From Pardosa pseudoannulata (Eukaryota > Arthropoda > Arachnida > Araneae > Lycosidae), in NCBI GenBank assembly GCA_032207245.1, contig CM063502.1, forward strand, positions 137,375,998 through 137,439,997: DNA of 64,000 nucleotides, in the 5' to 3' direction. Below the pieces are notes generated by a model that saw nothing but the letters and a program-made list of their open reading frames with translations, had not been told where the DNA came from and searched no databases. Positions 14,009 to 26,582 of this stretch are shown piece after piece (positions within the stretch are counted from its first letter, which is position 1; each line of letters opens with the position of its first letter). Both the position numbers and the translations under genes were made by a program.

Positions 14009-14145
14009 GCTCAGAAAAACTAATGAAGCCGGGACCTACTGTTTAATGACGATTTCGAACGGTTACGAACAACCATGTCAGCAGCGGGAGTCAAACCCGC
14101 GAACTCCGGTACCAGCGCTCTACAATTCGGCTATCTTTACGCTCC
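14009..14145 (-). mobile_element. tRNA-derived SINE, family A, shortened copy
   Basis: Contains the family phrases GGGACCTACTG-TTAA and AACCCGCGAACTCCGGTACC, the latter the reverse of a tRNA-like TTCG B-box region. Flanks TACATTTTATATGTTTT (13992-14008) and TACATTTCATACGTTTT (14146-14162) look like an aged 17-bp target duplication. The GGTTTGGTTT tail present in other copies is missing, so it is truncated at the SINE 3' end. Confidence 0.82.
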
Positions 14146-16626
14146 TACATTTCATACGTTTTTATAAAAAATATGCTAATTGTAATGATAAAACTAAATA
14201 TTCTTTAAGTTAGATAGCTGTAAAAGTATTTGTAACATTTAGTTCTAGAAATAATTGTCTTATTTTATGATAAATTAAAGAAAAAAGCTGTTGAAATGAA
14301 TATTTAAAGTCTAGAAAGGTACTATGCGCCCTTTATGCTCATAAAAAATCGTTAGAAAGGTGAAAAATAACGTAATAATGAACAAATTGATATCAAATAA
14401 TAGTAGGCAAACTAATTTTAAATAAATAAAGTGATAAATGGAAATTTATAATGATTGATTTTGAAGCAATTACAAACAGAATGTGCATGAGTGACTAGTG
14501 AAATTGAATGCAAGTGAAATTAAAAGAAATCCTTTGCGATAGAACCCTCGTCGATACAGCTAATGAGTTAGCAGTGTCTAATTTGGGCGTCGATTCTTTA
14601 GAAATTAATTAATCAGGCAGAAACTTAAATCCTCCTTCACCCCTACTGTTGTGTGTATGATTAAAGGTATGGAGAGGCGAGATATAGTTTTCTCCAAGCG
14701 TCCATCTCGAAGCCATTTGCCGGAACTCTTTTTAAATTAAGATCATGATTTTCCAATGGAGGGATCAAAGAATTATGACCTCATTTTGAGAATTTCCCTT
14801 CTTCTTTACCGAGAATATTAAATGGCGTCATTAATCGATGGAATTGAGATTTAGAAAAAAGAAAGAATAAACGAAAGAACTGTTTAGGAGCTGAAGATGG
14901 GAAAATTAACACCGATGAGTTCATTTAAATATGTTTAGAGTTTTATTTTTGGTTTGTTGAGTACAAAATTTGAAAACAAACACATTGTTTTTAATTATCA
15001 GAAATGAATATGCATGAACTGCGCTTATAATATGTAGAATGCAAATTTCGAATTAAAGCGTATTAATATGCTGTAAACGCAATAAAAGGATATTTATTTA
15101 TGCTTTTTTAATAATTTCAGACTCTTTAAGAATTTGCTTCGTTTTCATATTAGTTATGCTTTATTTAGTGCGCATATATTAATGAAATGAAAAGACTTTA
15201 TGATTACTCATAATTTTTTTTCAGCAGATTGCCGATACTTAAAGCAATATTAAAGAAACTTTTAATCATGCGGCTTTTATTCTTATTTTTTTTAATTAAA
15301 CGATATGCAAGATTATTTTTTACTAATCTGAATTAAACATCCCATTATATTTATGGCTTTTTAAGCGTGTGTATGTTCTAAGTAAAGAGGTATTAGGAAA
15401 GGAAAAGAGTGTATAATGATAGATGAAATTATGTTCATTATTTAAACAAATTTAGCAAACTGATGTAATTGAAATTGAACATCCAGTTATTAAAAAGAGT
15501 TATTTTTAAAACAACGTGACATGATACTGCAACCTTGATTGTAAAATATAAATAAACTCATTTTATGAGTCACTTTTAACGTGTTACATATTTTAAGTTG
15601 TAACTCATTAAAAAAAAATGATTATCATCAGATATAACACATGGTCAGAGAAATATATGTTTATTTTATTTATAAACAAAACGGAGGATAATGGACATCA
15701 TAACTTGCTGTAATAAATCGTTATGTTAAACTTTTGTGTTTCTAGTACTGATTTACTGCAAAAATAATGAAATTCTGTAACTGGCTTCTGGAAACTAATA
15801 TCGTTAAAGGAAGCCAAAAAGTTTTAAATTTGCACATTGTATACTGAAAGGTTACTGTTGTTTAATGTATATGGACTGTAAAGTATATACGGAACCCTAA
15901 TAGAAAACCCTATTCTCCTATTTATAAATTAGTATTAGTATTATTTATTTCCTCTCTGAGTCGGATGATTCAGCTGTAGCTGTGTATTTTTATGCATACC
16001 TACATGCGTAACTTAACTCTTTTGAGATTTTCCGTATGTTTTTTTTTCTCTTGTGCTAGTGCTGTTCGTTTCATTTCTTTATTAGAAGTAGTTTTCCCAG
16101 TATTTTCGTGTCTCCTCTGTTGTGTAGCGTTATTCCCGACTCTCTCTATACCTCCATTCTTACATTTTCCCTATCTTCAACTTTCTATATGCTTGCCATG
16201 GTAGTGTAAACGATGAGAAAAACCCACTATTCCCACTCCCAACCCGGACTGCTGTGATAGAACTTTTTAAGATGTTTTATTATTTCTTATTTCTCTTCTC
16301 TTCTCTCTTGTACTATCAGGTGGAGAATACATATATCTATGTAATGTAAAAATTGAATATTTTAGTCTTAAACTAAAATTACTAACTCCTGTATTAAAAA
16401 AACTACCAAATCTGCTATTTCGTAATCTTCTTAGTAACCTCCTGGCGTTAAACTCTTTTGTCTTAGAAAAATCTCCTTCTTGAAGGCGAAATTAACTAAC
16501 CAACCTACTTTGTTGATTAAGCGCATTCCTTTTCTCACTCCTGTAGCGTCTCCAACATTATAAAAGGCCTCACGACCATTTTTTGAGAGATTTTGTTGTT
16601 GGACGTTGCTATATAAAGATGCTGCT

Positions 16627-16881
<255 letters not shown>

Positions 16882-18263
16882 TGTGTGTGTATACGTGTAT
16901 TTCTGTATGTTGCCGGATTCAAAATCAGAAAATATAGGACGTAAATTTCTGTCAGATACAACCAGTTATAGAATTTGAAATGTCGAAAATTCACATGAGG
17001 GATAGCCATAGATAGATTTAGTATGGAGGGCTACGATATTTTTTTTTCTACACGGTGAGCTAATGACAGCGAGATGTACTGCGGAAAGGAATTTAAAATT
17101 ACTTGAAATCGCATTAGTTACGAACAGAAATAAAATTATTTGAACGGCGTGAATTCACGTCAGCAGTCACGAATATGTAAATATTATATTTTATCTTGCA
17201 TATAACCTCTGGAATTTCCATTACAAACTTGAGTTATTTTTAAGTTATAACAAATTTAGTCCATGCGAATTAATTTTTTTCATTATAAATTGTTAATGAT
17301 GACTTATAGAAATTTTAAAAGTAATGGTATAAACTCTGTATGAGATTTCTCTTTTGGGTTCGTTATGAACATGTCAAGCATAACTATATTCCACTGTTAT
17401 TTTATTTAGTTTCTGAGTACATTTTTTTGTATTGTTAGTTGAAAGGAGTCTGAACTTAAATTTAAAAATTCTTTATGAATTTTTATTTAAGTTGGTATAA
17501 GACTTCTATTCTTATTAACTACAATCATTTTTAGGCATTCTGTCATTTAATTTGAGTGCAATCGATTGAATGCACCGATGACAGTTGATGAGTAGGTTTC
17601 TAGGTCCGAGTACACGCCCACCAGGTCTTAAATAGTGGGCTGAGCACAATAACATAACTTACTTTAATAAATCAAGAGGAGAGACAAAAATTACGACAGG
17701 CAATTTATTTGGCAGTGTGTCCCAAAACAGTTTTTGAAACTCTTAAGGAAATACATACAACTAAGTAGACAGGATTTTGATCATAAGATAACACAGTCCT
17801 TTCATATCTTTAATATCATTTGTTACTGCTGAAGTCTAAGACGAAAATTTATGGTACTATTGCGACTATGATAACTCAAGTAAGAGGAAGGTTATAATTG
17901 TAATCATAATAAATTTAAAAACAATTTTTAAGGTACAGAGTTTTACAAAAATTTATTAAGTAGACAAATGTATAATTAAACGAGTGTACATTTTGGAAGG
18001 GGGATTTCTCTAATCCAAAACATATTATTTTTCCATTTAATAAGATAGCATAACATTTTAGAATATACAATTACATTCTCATTACAGAATCTTTTAATTT
18101 TTACTAAATTGGAGGTAAATTTCATCTCCTAAAATTTTTAGCTTATCGCTACATAAATATTTTCGAGGATTTTTTAATAAGAAATGTGTACATAGAATAA
18201 TTACAAAAGTACAGCAGTTATAAATAATGAACAAGCGTAATATTATGTTATAAAATTTATCTT

Positions 18264-18398
18264 ATATGTCATATCTTATTTATACGAATTATATGTCATA
18301 TCTTATATATACGAATTATATGTCATATCTTATATATACGAATTATATGTCATATCTTATATATACGAATTATATGTCATATCTTATATAATACGAAA
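18264..18398. repeat. 27-bp minisatellite, five copies
   Basis: Five copies start at 18264, 18291, 18318, 18345 and 18372, each reading ATATGTCATATCTTAT followed by TATACGAATT. Only the first and last copies differ by a base or two. Confidence 0.95.
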
Positions 18399-19200
18399 TT
18401 TTGAAACTTCAACAAATAATTCAAATAGAATTGTATAATTTTTAGAAGTAACAATGAAAACTTTTTATGGGATAAAATATTTCGTTTCTACACCATTATA
18501 TATATTCTGCATATAAAATAAATTTCCTCCAACCTTACTAAAATGCCTTACTAAAAGTACTTTTGTAAAGATTATACATCTTTTCATCTAAATATTCCCA
18601 TCTTAAGAAATTACTATACTATTCTACTTATATTATACATGCTTTTTATCGTGAATAAAATATTACGTTAAGTAATTATAAATAATTAGTTTGGAAGAGA
18701 TATAAATCTAACAGCGTTATTTGCTATAAAATAAATTTTTTTTCAAATCTAAGGAACATAAGTAATTAAATTTATAGTAACTTATATTTAGTAAATTTAT
18801 AGTAACATATATTTACTTGTAATTTCCAGAATTTCCTCAAATAATTTCCTTATCTTAGAAACCTTCGATTTTGCAATTATTCTTGCAAACTGCTATTATG
18901 AGGACATGATAGCAACTAAGATTTACCCTTGAAAGGAATCCCTTCTACCTTTTAATTTGAAGAGCTTAAGTTTACGCTCCGTAATATTCGAAAAATCATA
19001 AAACCACAGGAACTCCTCCCTTCTATATGTAGTATTCTATTATGCACATTACTGTTCTAAGAAAACACTAGTGCCACGGTCCATTCGTTTATTACCCCTC
19101 AAGCTTAATTTCAGAAAACATATTTTACGTAGAGACTTGAATCTTCATTACTGTAATGGGAAGAACGTGAACTGAAAATAGTGTTTTATTGCTAATTTAG

Positions 19201-19314
19201 GTCGGGCTTGACCAGCGTACCACAAAATGCCAAGGTCCATTATAACTTTGCTAATCTTCAGAAAGACTTGGGGAACGTCGATACGGCGGTGGAACATTAC
19301 AGAATGGCTCTCAG
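19201..19314 (+). CDS. TMTC1: TMTC1-like exon: first TPR
   Basis: The exon (114 bp) follows acceptor GCTAATTTAG and ends at donor GTAAGA (19315). Its first base completes the Thr codon split at 10625, giving LFT-SGLTSVPQNAKVHYN. Then comes a TPR: AKVHYNFANLQKDLG in helix A and NVDTAVEHYRMAL in helix B, with the family's N-A-K-V-H-Y-N start. This matches the SGL-x-x-P-x-NAKVHYN entry into the TPR domain seen in TMTC1. TPRs of this family face the ER lumen. The exon ends inside the last codon of the repeat (AG|C, Ser). Confidence 0.95.
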
Positions 19315-21065
19315 GTAAGAGTAATTAACTATGCGAAATGTATGGGGAAAGGGGATATTTATGACCATTTTCAAATGGTTTGTTTCACTCGATACTAGAT
19401 TCTATTTTAGTCTCTTAGTTCGATTGACTAGGTATCAAGCGTTGGAAAGCTTATTAAGCATTCTGAATTCTAAGAATTTATTTTCTTATAAAATAATTAT
19501 TATTTCTTCTTTCGAGTTGATACAATTTAAATTACTAAGAAATAACGATGCATTAGGGTTGTTATTCTCATAATAATGATAGATTATCATTATAAAATAG
19601 TTAACATAGTTTTTAATGTTATAAATACATAACCGTTAACAGAATATTTAGAAGTAATCAACTGGAGTGCAGGTTAGATATGTTTCTAAATGTTACTCAC
19701 GAATGTACATCCTAAAAAAAAATTGCAAGATCTTCTTGCATAAACAAAAAATTATTGATAAACGTTAATACTATTAATACAATTGATATTTTATATTATT
19801 ACACATTCGGCACAAACGTATATAACTTATGACCAGAAAAAAGTTGTTTTTTGAGAAAATAATTTATGCTTTAATTACATTTTTAATTTTTATAATGAAA
19901 TGGGATATTTGCTACAAATAATTACAGCTTTTTATGAAAACTATCAGTTAGCCAGTGCCACATATTGAATTGAATATAACAATTATTCTTGTTCCTTTTA
20001 AAAATAGAAACCGAAAAGGTTATTTATGTAGTATATAATAAAGAAAATATGTAACTGAGTGACATCATAAAAATCTATTTTTCAAATTTTAGTTATTTAT
20101 TTAACATTCTCAAAAGTTTTTTAGACTTTTCAAAAGTACTAGAAAAATTAAACTTACATGACAATTTAAATGTTTTTTAAAGTAGGATATTGTAATTATT
20201 ATACTTAACTAATAATAATTAAATAACTTAAGCAATATTGTAAAACCATATTTTCCATTTAATGTGCTATTAGCAAATCTTGTGCTAGCATAGGAGTACA
20301 TAAAGAAATTAATATACGGTATATTAATTAATTGTATAATCGTATTATGAATAGTATTTTAGAACTGAATATCATTCCTTTTTTACTACAAAAAGTCGGC
20401 AATATACTTAGATTATAAATTAATTTTTCCTAACTGCACTCAGGTTTTATTAGGTCGACGTCGATAGTTTTATTTGCACGTTGAACAGACATTATAGTCC
20501 GGATTTTAAGTACAACTTGCCTGCTGTCAGCTTTTTTTCTTTTTCAAATTAATATAAAATAAGTAAAAGACTCATCGTTTTCAAATATAATGTCAGTAAG
20601 TCTAATAAAAATATAGGTAAGGATACAAATAAATACAGTAGCAACAAATAAGCAGTAACAAATAGCTTATCTACTTATGTTTAGAAATTACAAAAATATA
20701 CTCCTTCATAAAAATAATGCTTGTTTTTTCGACAATTTTGGCACTGACATCAATTAAAACTGCTAGGAATATTTTCACATAGTTTACAGATTAAAACTAT
20801 ATGTCAGATTTAAATTTATTATAATTTTTACAATTTTACCCTAAAAACACAAAGGTTCCACTATTCATTCGATCGATGTCTCGAATGCCATCTGGACGTT
20901 GGCCAGATATCCAATACAGCCATTGTGCTGTGAGGGGATACTAATCTATAGTTTTATAAAATCTCTTTTATTAAGATATGGTTTGCAAATGTCACACCAT
21001 TAAAATATTTCTCTTCAGCATTTTGAAAGATTTCTCCTTTGAGTTCAAAAATATTTTTGTTTCAG
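19315..21065. other. TMTC1-like intron, 1751 bp
   Basis: Donor GTAAGA, acceptor TTTTTGTTTCAG, phase 2. Mostly AT-rich with no gene. A block near 20841-21000 resembles the repeat at the start of the window. Confidence 0.92.
20841..21000. repeat. Interspersed repeat fragment
   Basis: GCTGTGAGGGGATA, a following TATAGTTTTAT-like phrase and GCAAATGTCACA resemble the duplicated unit at 91-547 in the same orientation. The upstream part, GAATGCCATCTGGAC, resembles GATGCCATTTGGAC in SINE-B at 39240, so this may be a SINE-B-related fragment. The boundaries are uncertain. Confidence 0.45.
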
Positions 21066-21209
21066 CTTATGGCCCAACCATGCTAGTGCTCATAACAACT
21101 TGGGAACTTTACTTACCGATGTTAAAGAGGCAGAGCACCATTTTAAGCTTGCCCTTCTCATTAATTCTCATCATCCGAAAGCTCTTTTCAACCTAGCGTC
21201 TCTGTACAG
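21066..21209 (+). CDS. TMTC1: TMTC1-like exon: short second TPR and start of the third
   Basis: This 144-bp exon completes the Ser codon and encodes LWPNHASAHNNLGTLLTD, then VKEAEHHFKLALLINSH, then PKALFNLASLY. The second TPR is only about 30 residues because the turn between its helices is shortened. The same short NNLGTL...EAE unit occupies this position in TMTC1, which is the main reason for naming that paralogue. Donor GTAAGT at 21210. The last codon is split AG|T (Ser). Confidence 0.95.
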
Positions 21210-21588
21210 GTAAGTTTGAAATCGTGTAAGATAATGTACTTGTCTCTTGTTCTTAAAGGAGCAAAATTCTCTTATCTCAAAGAAATATTTATGCAACACT
21301 CATATCTTTATGTGAAAATGACAATTAAATGTATAACAATAGCCAATGGACGTGGTTAATAGGAAGAATATTATCCAAAATTGAATTTTGGTTGGAAAGT
21401 TAATAAAAAAAAGACAAATTTTCCATAATATATTTATTTCTAAATTCATTTATTACACAATACTTTGAAATTCAACGAGTTATTAGTTCTCATTTATGGG
21501 TGAAATATATGATCTGAAAATCTAACGATTTCTAAATCCAATATAACATTTTATTGCACAAAGTAAAGTTTGTCAGCGAAACACAAAA

Positions 21589-22160
21589 TTTGCCTTTTTG
21601 TTTATATGAACAAAGTAAATTTATTTTTATATTTTATTTTGAAAAAATGTAAAATCTTTTGTATCCAAAAAAAGAATAATTAAATATTTTAAAAATTTTA
21701 TTAGTTTCATTTATGGACTTGAAACAGTTGTTTTACAATAATGAATTAATACATGAATACGTTAATTTTCTATTTCAAGTTATTTGTGTATATTACTTTG
21801 TGTAAACTTAATAACCAAAAACAAATTTGAGGATATTCACAAAAAAGTAAAATACTTCTGAAGGGACAAAAAATGCCAAATTTGCATTTTTCTTTACATA
21901 AACAAATTAATTTATATATTTTATTTTGAAAAAATGTAAAAACGTTTTGTATAAAAAAAATAATTAAATATTTAAAAAATTTAATTTGTTTCATATATAG
22001 AATTGAAACAGTTTTTTTTTACAATAATGAATTTCTACATGAATACGTTTTTTTTTCTATTTCAAGTTATTTGTGTATATTACTTTGTGTAAACTTAATG
22101 ACAAAAATTTTTTTTGAGGATAATCTCAAAAAAGTAAATACTTCTGAAGGTACAAAAATG
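21589..22160. repeat. Tandem duplication, period about 292 bp
   Basis: Copies at about 21589-21880 and 21881-22160 share TTTATTTTGAAAAAATGTAAAA, CTATTTCAAGTTATTTGTG and AGTAAA-TACTTCTGAAGG in the same order. Differences are mostly homopolymer lengths and scattered substitutions, so the event is moderately old. Confidence 0.9.
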
Positions 22161-23769
22161 TACTTCTTACCGGAGTCATCATTTATGTTGGTAAGAAATG
22201 GGCTACTTAAGAAATGTAAAAATATTTTAGAAACTTCAGTGAAACTTTAAAGGAGTAATTATTCTTCTAACGTCACTTTACTGCAGATTGTGGGAAAAAA
22301 TTCCCTCTTTTGTTTAAAACTGCTTTCTAAAAAACATCTAAACACACAAGTTTGAAAATTCAACGTTTTTCAAATATGTGAATTCACTCCGCTTCGAGTA
22401 ACATTAAAACGGTATTTTGAGCAAAAGGTCAGTGCTGTATCGATTATTAGTACCCATGAGACCCGTGAAGAAACTGGAAAGAGAACCGTCAAGTTATCTA
22501 AGGTTTATACGAAACGGTAGGTAGAAAAAAAAGAATTTACTTTATGCATAGGAGCACTTCCTATTCTCTTAGGCTTTCAAAACAACTGGGATAACAAGTC
22601 TATTGAATGCAATAAAAGTCAATTTTCATTAGCTTTAATAGAAACTTTCAGATCAATAGGTAGCTAGGGATAAGAACCATGCTAAACAAAGTCGGAGCTT
22701 TTCGGAGTTGGAAAGGCAGAAAATCTTCTGTTAATTAAACCATGAAATAAGAATCCCTGTGTACCTCGAGTAAGGAATTGCGATTTCTTACTACTGTACG
22801 GGATGTAAAACGCGCATAGTAAGTTTCTTAATTAATTTCGACCATCAGACTCTTCTTAGAATAATCAATTGCTTAAAAACGATGTTTGCCTTATTTGTCT
22901 AAATAAATAATTGATATAGATATTTATCTAGACTAAAGATATAGAATAAGTTAAATAATACTGAAACATCTAATTTAACAAAATGAAATTAATATAAACT
23001 TATTCATAGTGTTAATTCCTTAATAATGTTTATTACTCAGAAATGCATAACATTTAATTCTTATATATAGAAAATTTTATTATATAAATTAATATTAAAT
23101 GCATAAAATAACCATTTTTTTAACTAGCTCACATTATTCTTTTATTAAATCTGATATGCACTTACCTTATTTGAAACACAATAAACTTGCGAATTAACAG
23201 AATTAATTAGCAGATCACGAAATTTGAGTGAAGCCCTATTAAAAAAAACATACATTGCAAAACTCTAACATTTCAATTTATGTTTCTTATTAAAGTATGA
23301 TTTTATTTTTTGATTAAGTAACTGATTTTGCCCACTGTACTGTTCAAAACTGTAAGACAGTCTCATCATTTTGCTAAAAATAACTCCAAATTCCAAACAT
23401 TTAAGCAATTTATTAAGAAACAGTTTTCAATTACATACAAGATGTCTCAAACCTTTCAGGAAGAACTTGTCCCCTCCAAGTTAGCTCTCGAAATTTTGGG
23501 ACACCCCGGATATGTTTAAACGTATGAAGCATCAAAATTAACACTGATTTATAGGCCTGTTGCTGTGAAATTGATTCAACAAAGGGAAATTTGAATAAGT
23601 TGGAAATTGTATTCATACCTTTTGGTTAGGTGTACAATGAACATGCTAAGTTTTCTTATTCTTGAAAGATGATTTTTCGAGTACAGATGAGTGCATACAT
23701 ATTCTATGGTTCAAAAATAGAGTTATTTTAAAACTAAAATAGCAATATCTCAAAAATAACTAGCGCTAT

Positions 23770-23825
23770 CACAAAAGTCTCAGTACAAAAGTTGTAGAGC
23801 TTAAAATTCTGAATAAAATGAGTAG
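23770..23825 (+). repeat. Repeat family member opposite in orientation to 24737-24790
   Basis: ACAAAAGTTGTAGAGCTTAAAA then TTCTGAATAAAATGAGTA matches the reverse complement of 24737-24790 almost base for base over about 45 bp. A weaker copy lies at 25022-25070 in the latter's orientation. No coding function is visible. Confidence 0.65.
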
Positions 23826-23959
23826 AAACATTTAATAAATGTTTCATATATTAAGTTTAAATCTCAGTTTCAAAGTTTTATTCATCTGATGATAAAAGCG
23901 AGTCAAGCCAGAACGCACCAAATTACCAACGTTCTTTTCATCTTCGTGTAATAGATCAT

Positions 23960-23962
<3 letters not shown>

Positions 23963-24057
<95 letters not shown>
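23963..24057. repeat. Compound (CA)n(TA)n microsatellite
   Basis: About 50 bases of CA repeat run straight into about 44 bases of TA repeat, with CA on the 5' side. Confidence 0.95.
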
Positions 24058-24058
<1 letters not shown>

Positions 24059-24736
24059 CTTTCACGATGTATATATAGTAGTATATATATCTTAAACTTT
24101 CACGATGTTTTAGTAGTTATTTCAAGCTATTATTTAAAGATTTGAGAAAAAATAATTTGATTTAAAAAAGAAAACATCATATCCCAGTGGCTGGAGGATA
24201 ACTGAAAGTGAACTATGAATTGCTTCCTAAGAAGAAGGTATACATTGAGCGATAATAATTATGGTAGGTACAACAAGAACCTGCAAAAACTATAGGAAGT
24301 CATATCATACCGACGTGGAGTAGATTAAAGACCAAAACTCCAAGAACAACATCACCTATTGAAAGCCGAAACGTTCACAGGGAGTTTAGTGGTTCAATGG
24401 CAAAACAGAACAAACAACTCAGAATTTATAAGGAACTGCTGTGAATAATTCTAGAAATCGTGGTTCTGAAAAACAAACTTCTGCCGGTCAAGTCTCTATC
24501 AGTTGTTCTTGTTTTTCGCTTCTCTCTCTTAAGGGTTAATTAATCTCTCACCGTATTACGAAGGTGATTGTATTCCCCGAAAGGTAACAAAATATGTTAA
24601 TAACAACACATTATGTGTATTATAAAAAAAAATAACGCTAGAAATTTGATGCGTTCAGGTTTGGAGCGATTTAGCAGTAAATAAATAAAACATTAAATTA
24701 GAGCTTTGAGCTTAATATAGGACACACATTTAAAAT

Positions 24737-24790
24737 ATGGTTACTCATTTTATTTATAATTTTAAGTCCTACAACTTTTGTATTGACTTT
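24737..24790 (-). repeat. Repeat family member, inverted relative to 23770-23825
   Basis: TACTCATTTTATTTATAATTT then TAAGTCCTACAACTTTTGTA is the near-exact reverse complement of the sequence about 950 bp upstream. GGTACTCCTTTTATTCAG...CTACAACTTTTGC at 25022-25070 is a diverged third copy. Confidence 0.65.
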
Positions 24791-25757
24791 TTAAATAGAT
24801 AATGTTAGTTTTAAAAAAAATATGTCTTCCGAATATAAATCCGTACTTAGAGGCTAAAGCTGGACTTTCTGGAAGGGAAAAATGTAATACATTCATTACA
24901 GATGTAACTTGGAGAGAGAAAAACAGTTTCCATCTTTTCTCTAATTGAGTATTTGATTTTTATTCCTTTCTAACCGCTGGCCAAATAGAGCTGCGGGCAT
25001 AATTTTAACAAAAGTATTGAATATGGGTACTCCTTTTATTCAGACAGTAAATATCTACAACTTTTGCACTAATACTTTCATAACTTTACTTCATTTAACC
25101 TAATCTGAAGAGATGAAAACAATTAGTAGAAATCGTCTAATTCTGTGTTCGGACTTTCCTTTAATTTCCTAACCACTAGCCTATTAATAAGAGATGGATT
25201 TTAGTGAGCGTACGTAAAATGTAAGGCGTAAAAATAACTGAAGCATTAGAAAATTGAAAATTATTGTATATAAAGAGCTAAATCAAAATTAATTGAGTTT
25301 AATATCTTGATATTTAAGTAAAATATATAGTAATAAGAAAATCCTATAAGTATTACTTCAGATTTAATTTTCTTCTATTCACACATATTTATTGTTATTC
25401 GAGATTTTTAAGATAGTCGGGAATTGCTTAATTTTAAACATGAATTTTAATAAATATTTTCTATAACACCGTATTGTATACAATTGTTTATAAACTGTTA
25501 CTGTGAATATTAAGAAAGTGCTATGTAAACCATTATTTGGAAGGGACCAAATTTTATTAAAAATTGTTATTGCTATTACAAGATACATAAATTGTCAAAT
25601 ATTGCTTCTATATTTAAGTTCTGTCTAGTTTTATGAGATTTAAACCTACTTTATACTTTTATTACCAATACTTAACTAGAGTGTTAATAAATTATTGTAC
25701 AAATAAGAAATTTAATGGTTTATAAGCTATTTCGGCTAAATAATTTTTTAACACGGC

Positions 25758-25781
25758 GTACTAGTACGTACGTACTAGTAC
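25758..25781. repeat. 24-bp perfect palindrome in an ACTAGT cluster
   Basis: Bases 25758-25781 equal their own reverse complement, centred on ACGT|ACGT between 25769 and 25770. ACTAGT occurs twice in the palindrome and twice more by about 25815 (ATACTAGTGC and CGTACTAGTAC), in similar CACGGCRTACTAGT contexts. The function, if any, is unknown. Confidence 0.9.
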
Positions 25782-26370
25782 ACGGCATACTAGTGCAAGA
25801 CACGTACTAGTACAGGTTAGTGTAAAACCATGGTTTGTTTGTGGGTACAAAAATAACGGTATATACAGGAAAACGAAGCCGAATGTTCTTGTCCACTACA
25901 TAGATTCTGGAAATATTTAGACAAATAAAAACTAGTTTTTACATTAGTCGATGTGGAACCACAGAAAGGAAAAAATTAAAACTATATACTACTATTTCTA
26001 TTTGATTTTTCATATTTACGATACTATTATAAATTTATCCACTAAAAAATTAATATTTTTTGTTTACAAAATTCTTTTGGTTGTTATATATTTTGATTAT
26101 ATATTTCTATTTATATATTTGTTTATATATTTCAATATAAAATACGAAAAGTTGGCTAAAAAGTTAAATAATTTCTGATCTATTGAGATTTAACTGAATA
26201 ACTAAATTTACGAGCAAAACGCCCGCTCCAGGTACAGTTCCGCTGCGAAATGTACCGTCACACAATGTGTTAATAGAGACGTCTCGAAAAGTGCTTTTTT
26301 ACCTTTGTAAAATTTATATCTAGTACTGACGGATATTACAAACTTTAATCAGATTTTATTTCAATTTTAG

Positions 26371-26582
26371 TAAACAAGGTCGAAATCAAGTTGCTCAAGA
26401 ACTTCTACAAAGGGTTTTAGAACTTGACAAGGAATTTATCGAGGCATATTCTTCTTTAGCAACAATTTATGCCGCAGATGGGAAGATGGAGGATGCTGAA
26501 AGTCTCCATCTGAAAGCCCTTTCATTGGACCCCAACAATGCAGACTCTTTCAATAATTATGGGACATTCTTACAGAAATCTG
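26371..26582 (+). CDS. TMTC1: TMTC1-like exon: third and fourth TPRs, start of the fifth
   Basis: The exon (212 bp) completes AG|T Ser and continues the third TPR (SKQGRNQVAQELLQRVLELD). Then come a full fourth TPR (FIEAYSSLATIYAADGKM, EDAESLHLKALSLDPN) and helix A of the fifth (NADSFNNYGTFLQKSG). The order matches TMTC1, including YSSLA followed by NNYG-FL. Acceptor TTTCAATTTTAG, donor GTAAAT (26583); the Gly codon is split after its first base. A 29.8-kb intron follows, yet the next exon found restores phase and sequence exactly. Confidence 0.95.

Larger units (their letters stand above)
13050..14340 (+). repeat. Second copy of the duplication, interrupted by two SINEs
   Basis: Homologous to 11040-11830 but expanded by SINE-B (13398-13752) and SINE-A (14009-14145). 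The alignment resumes immediately after each insertion, for example CTCAATTATAATAATACGAAG here against CTCAGTTATATTAATACGAGG in the first copy. The two insertions therefore came after the duplication, or into only one copy. Confidence 0.75.
21210..26370. other. TMTC1-like intron, 5161 bp
   Basis: Donor GTAAGT, acceptor TTTCAATTTTAG, phase 2. It contains a ~290-bp tandem duplication, a compound microsatellite, an inverted repeat family and a palindrome, each listed separately. Moderately GC-richer DNA at 22380-22830 and 24180-24560 shows no exon or family I recognise. Confidence 0.9.

Noticed and set aside
22440..22520. Resemblance of TAGTACCCATGAGACCCGTGA to a large-subunit rRNA segment
   Set aside because: Only a few short words agree and the order breaks within tens of bases; it cannot be called an rRNA fragment.
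23440..23530. Single TTTTGGGACACCCC phrase resembling a mariner end
   Set aside because: No partner end was found at a plausible distance, so it may be chance or an isolated relic.
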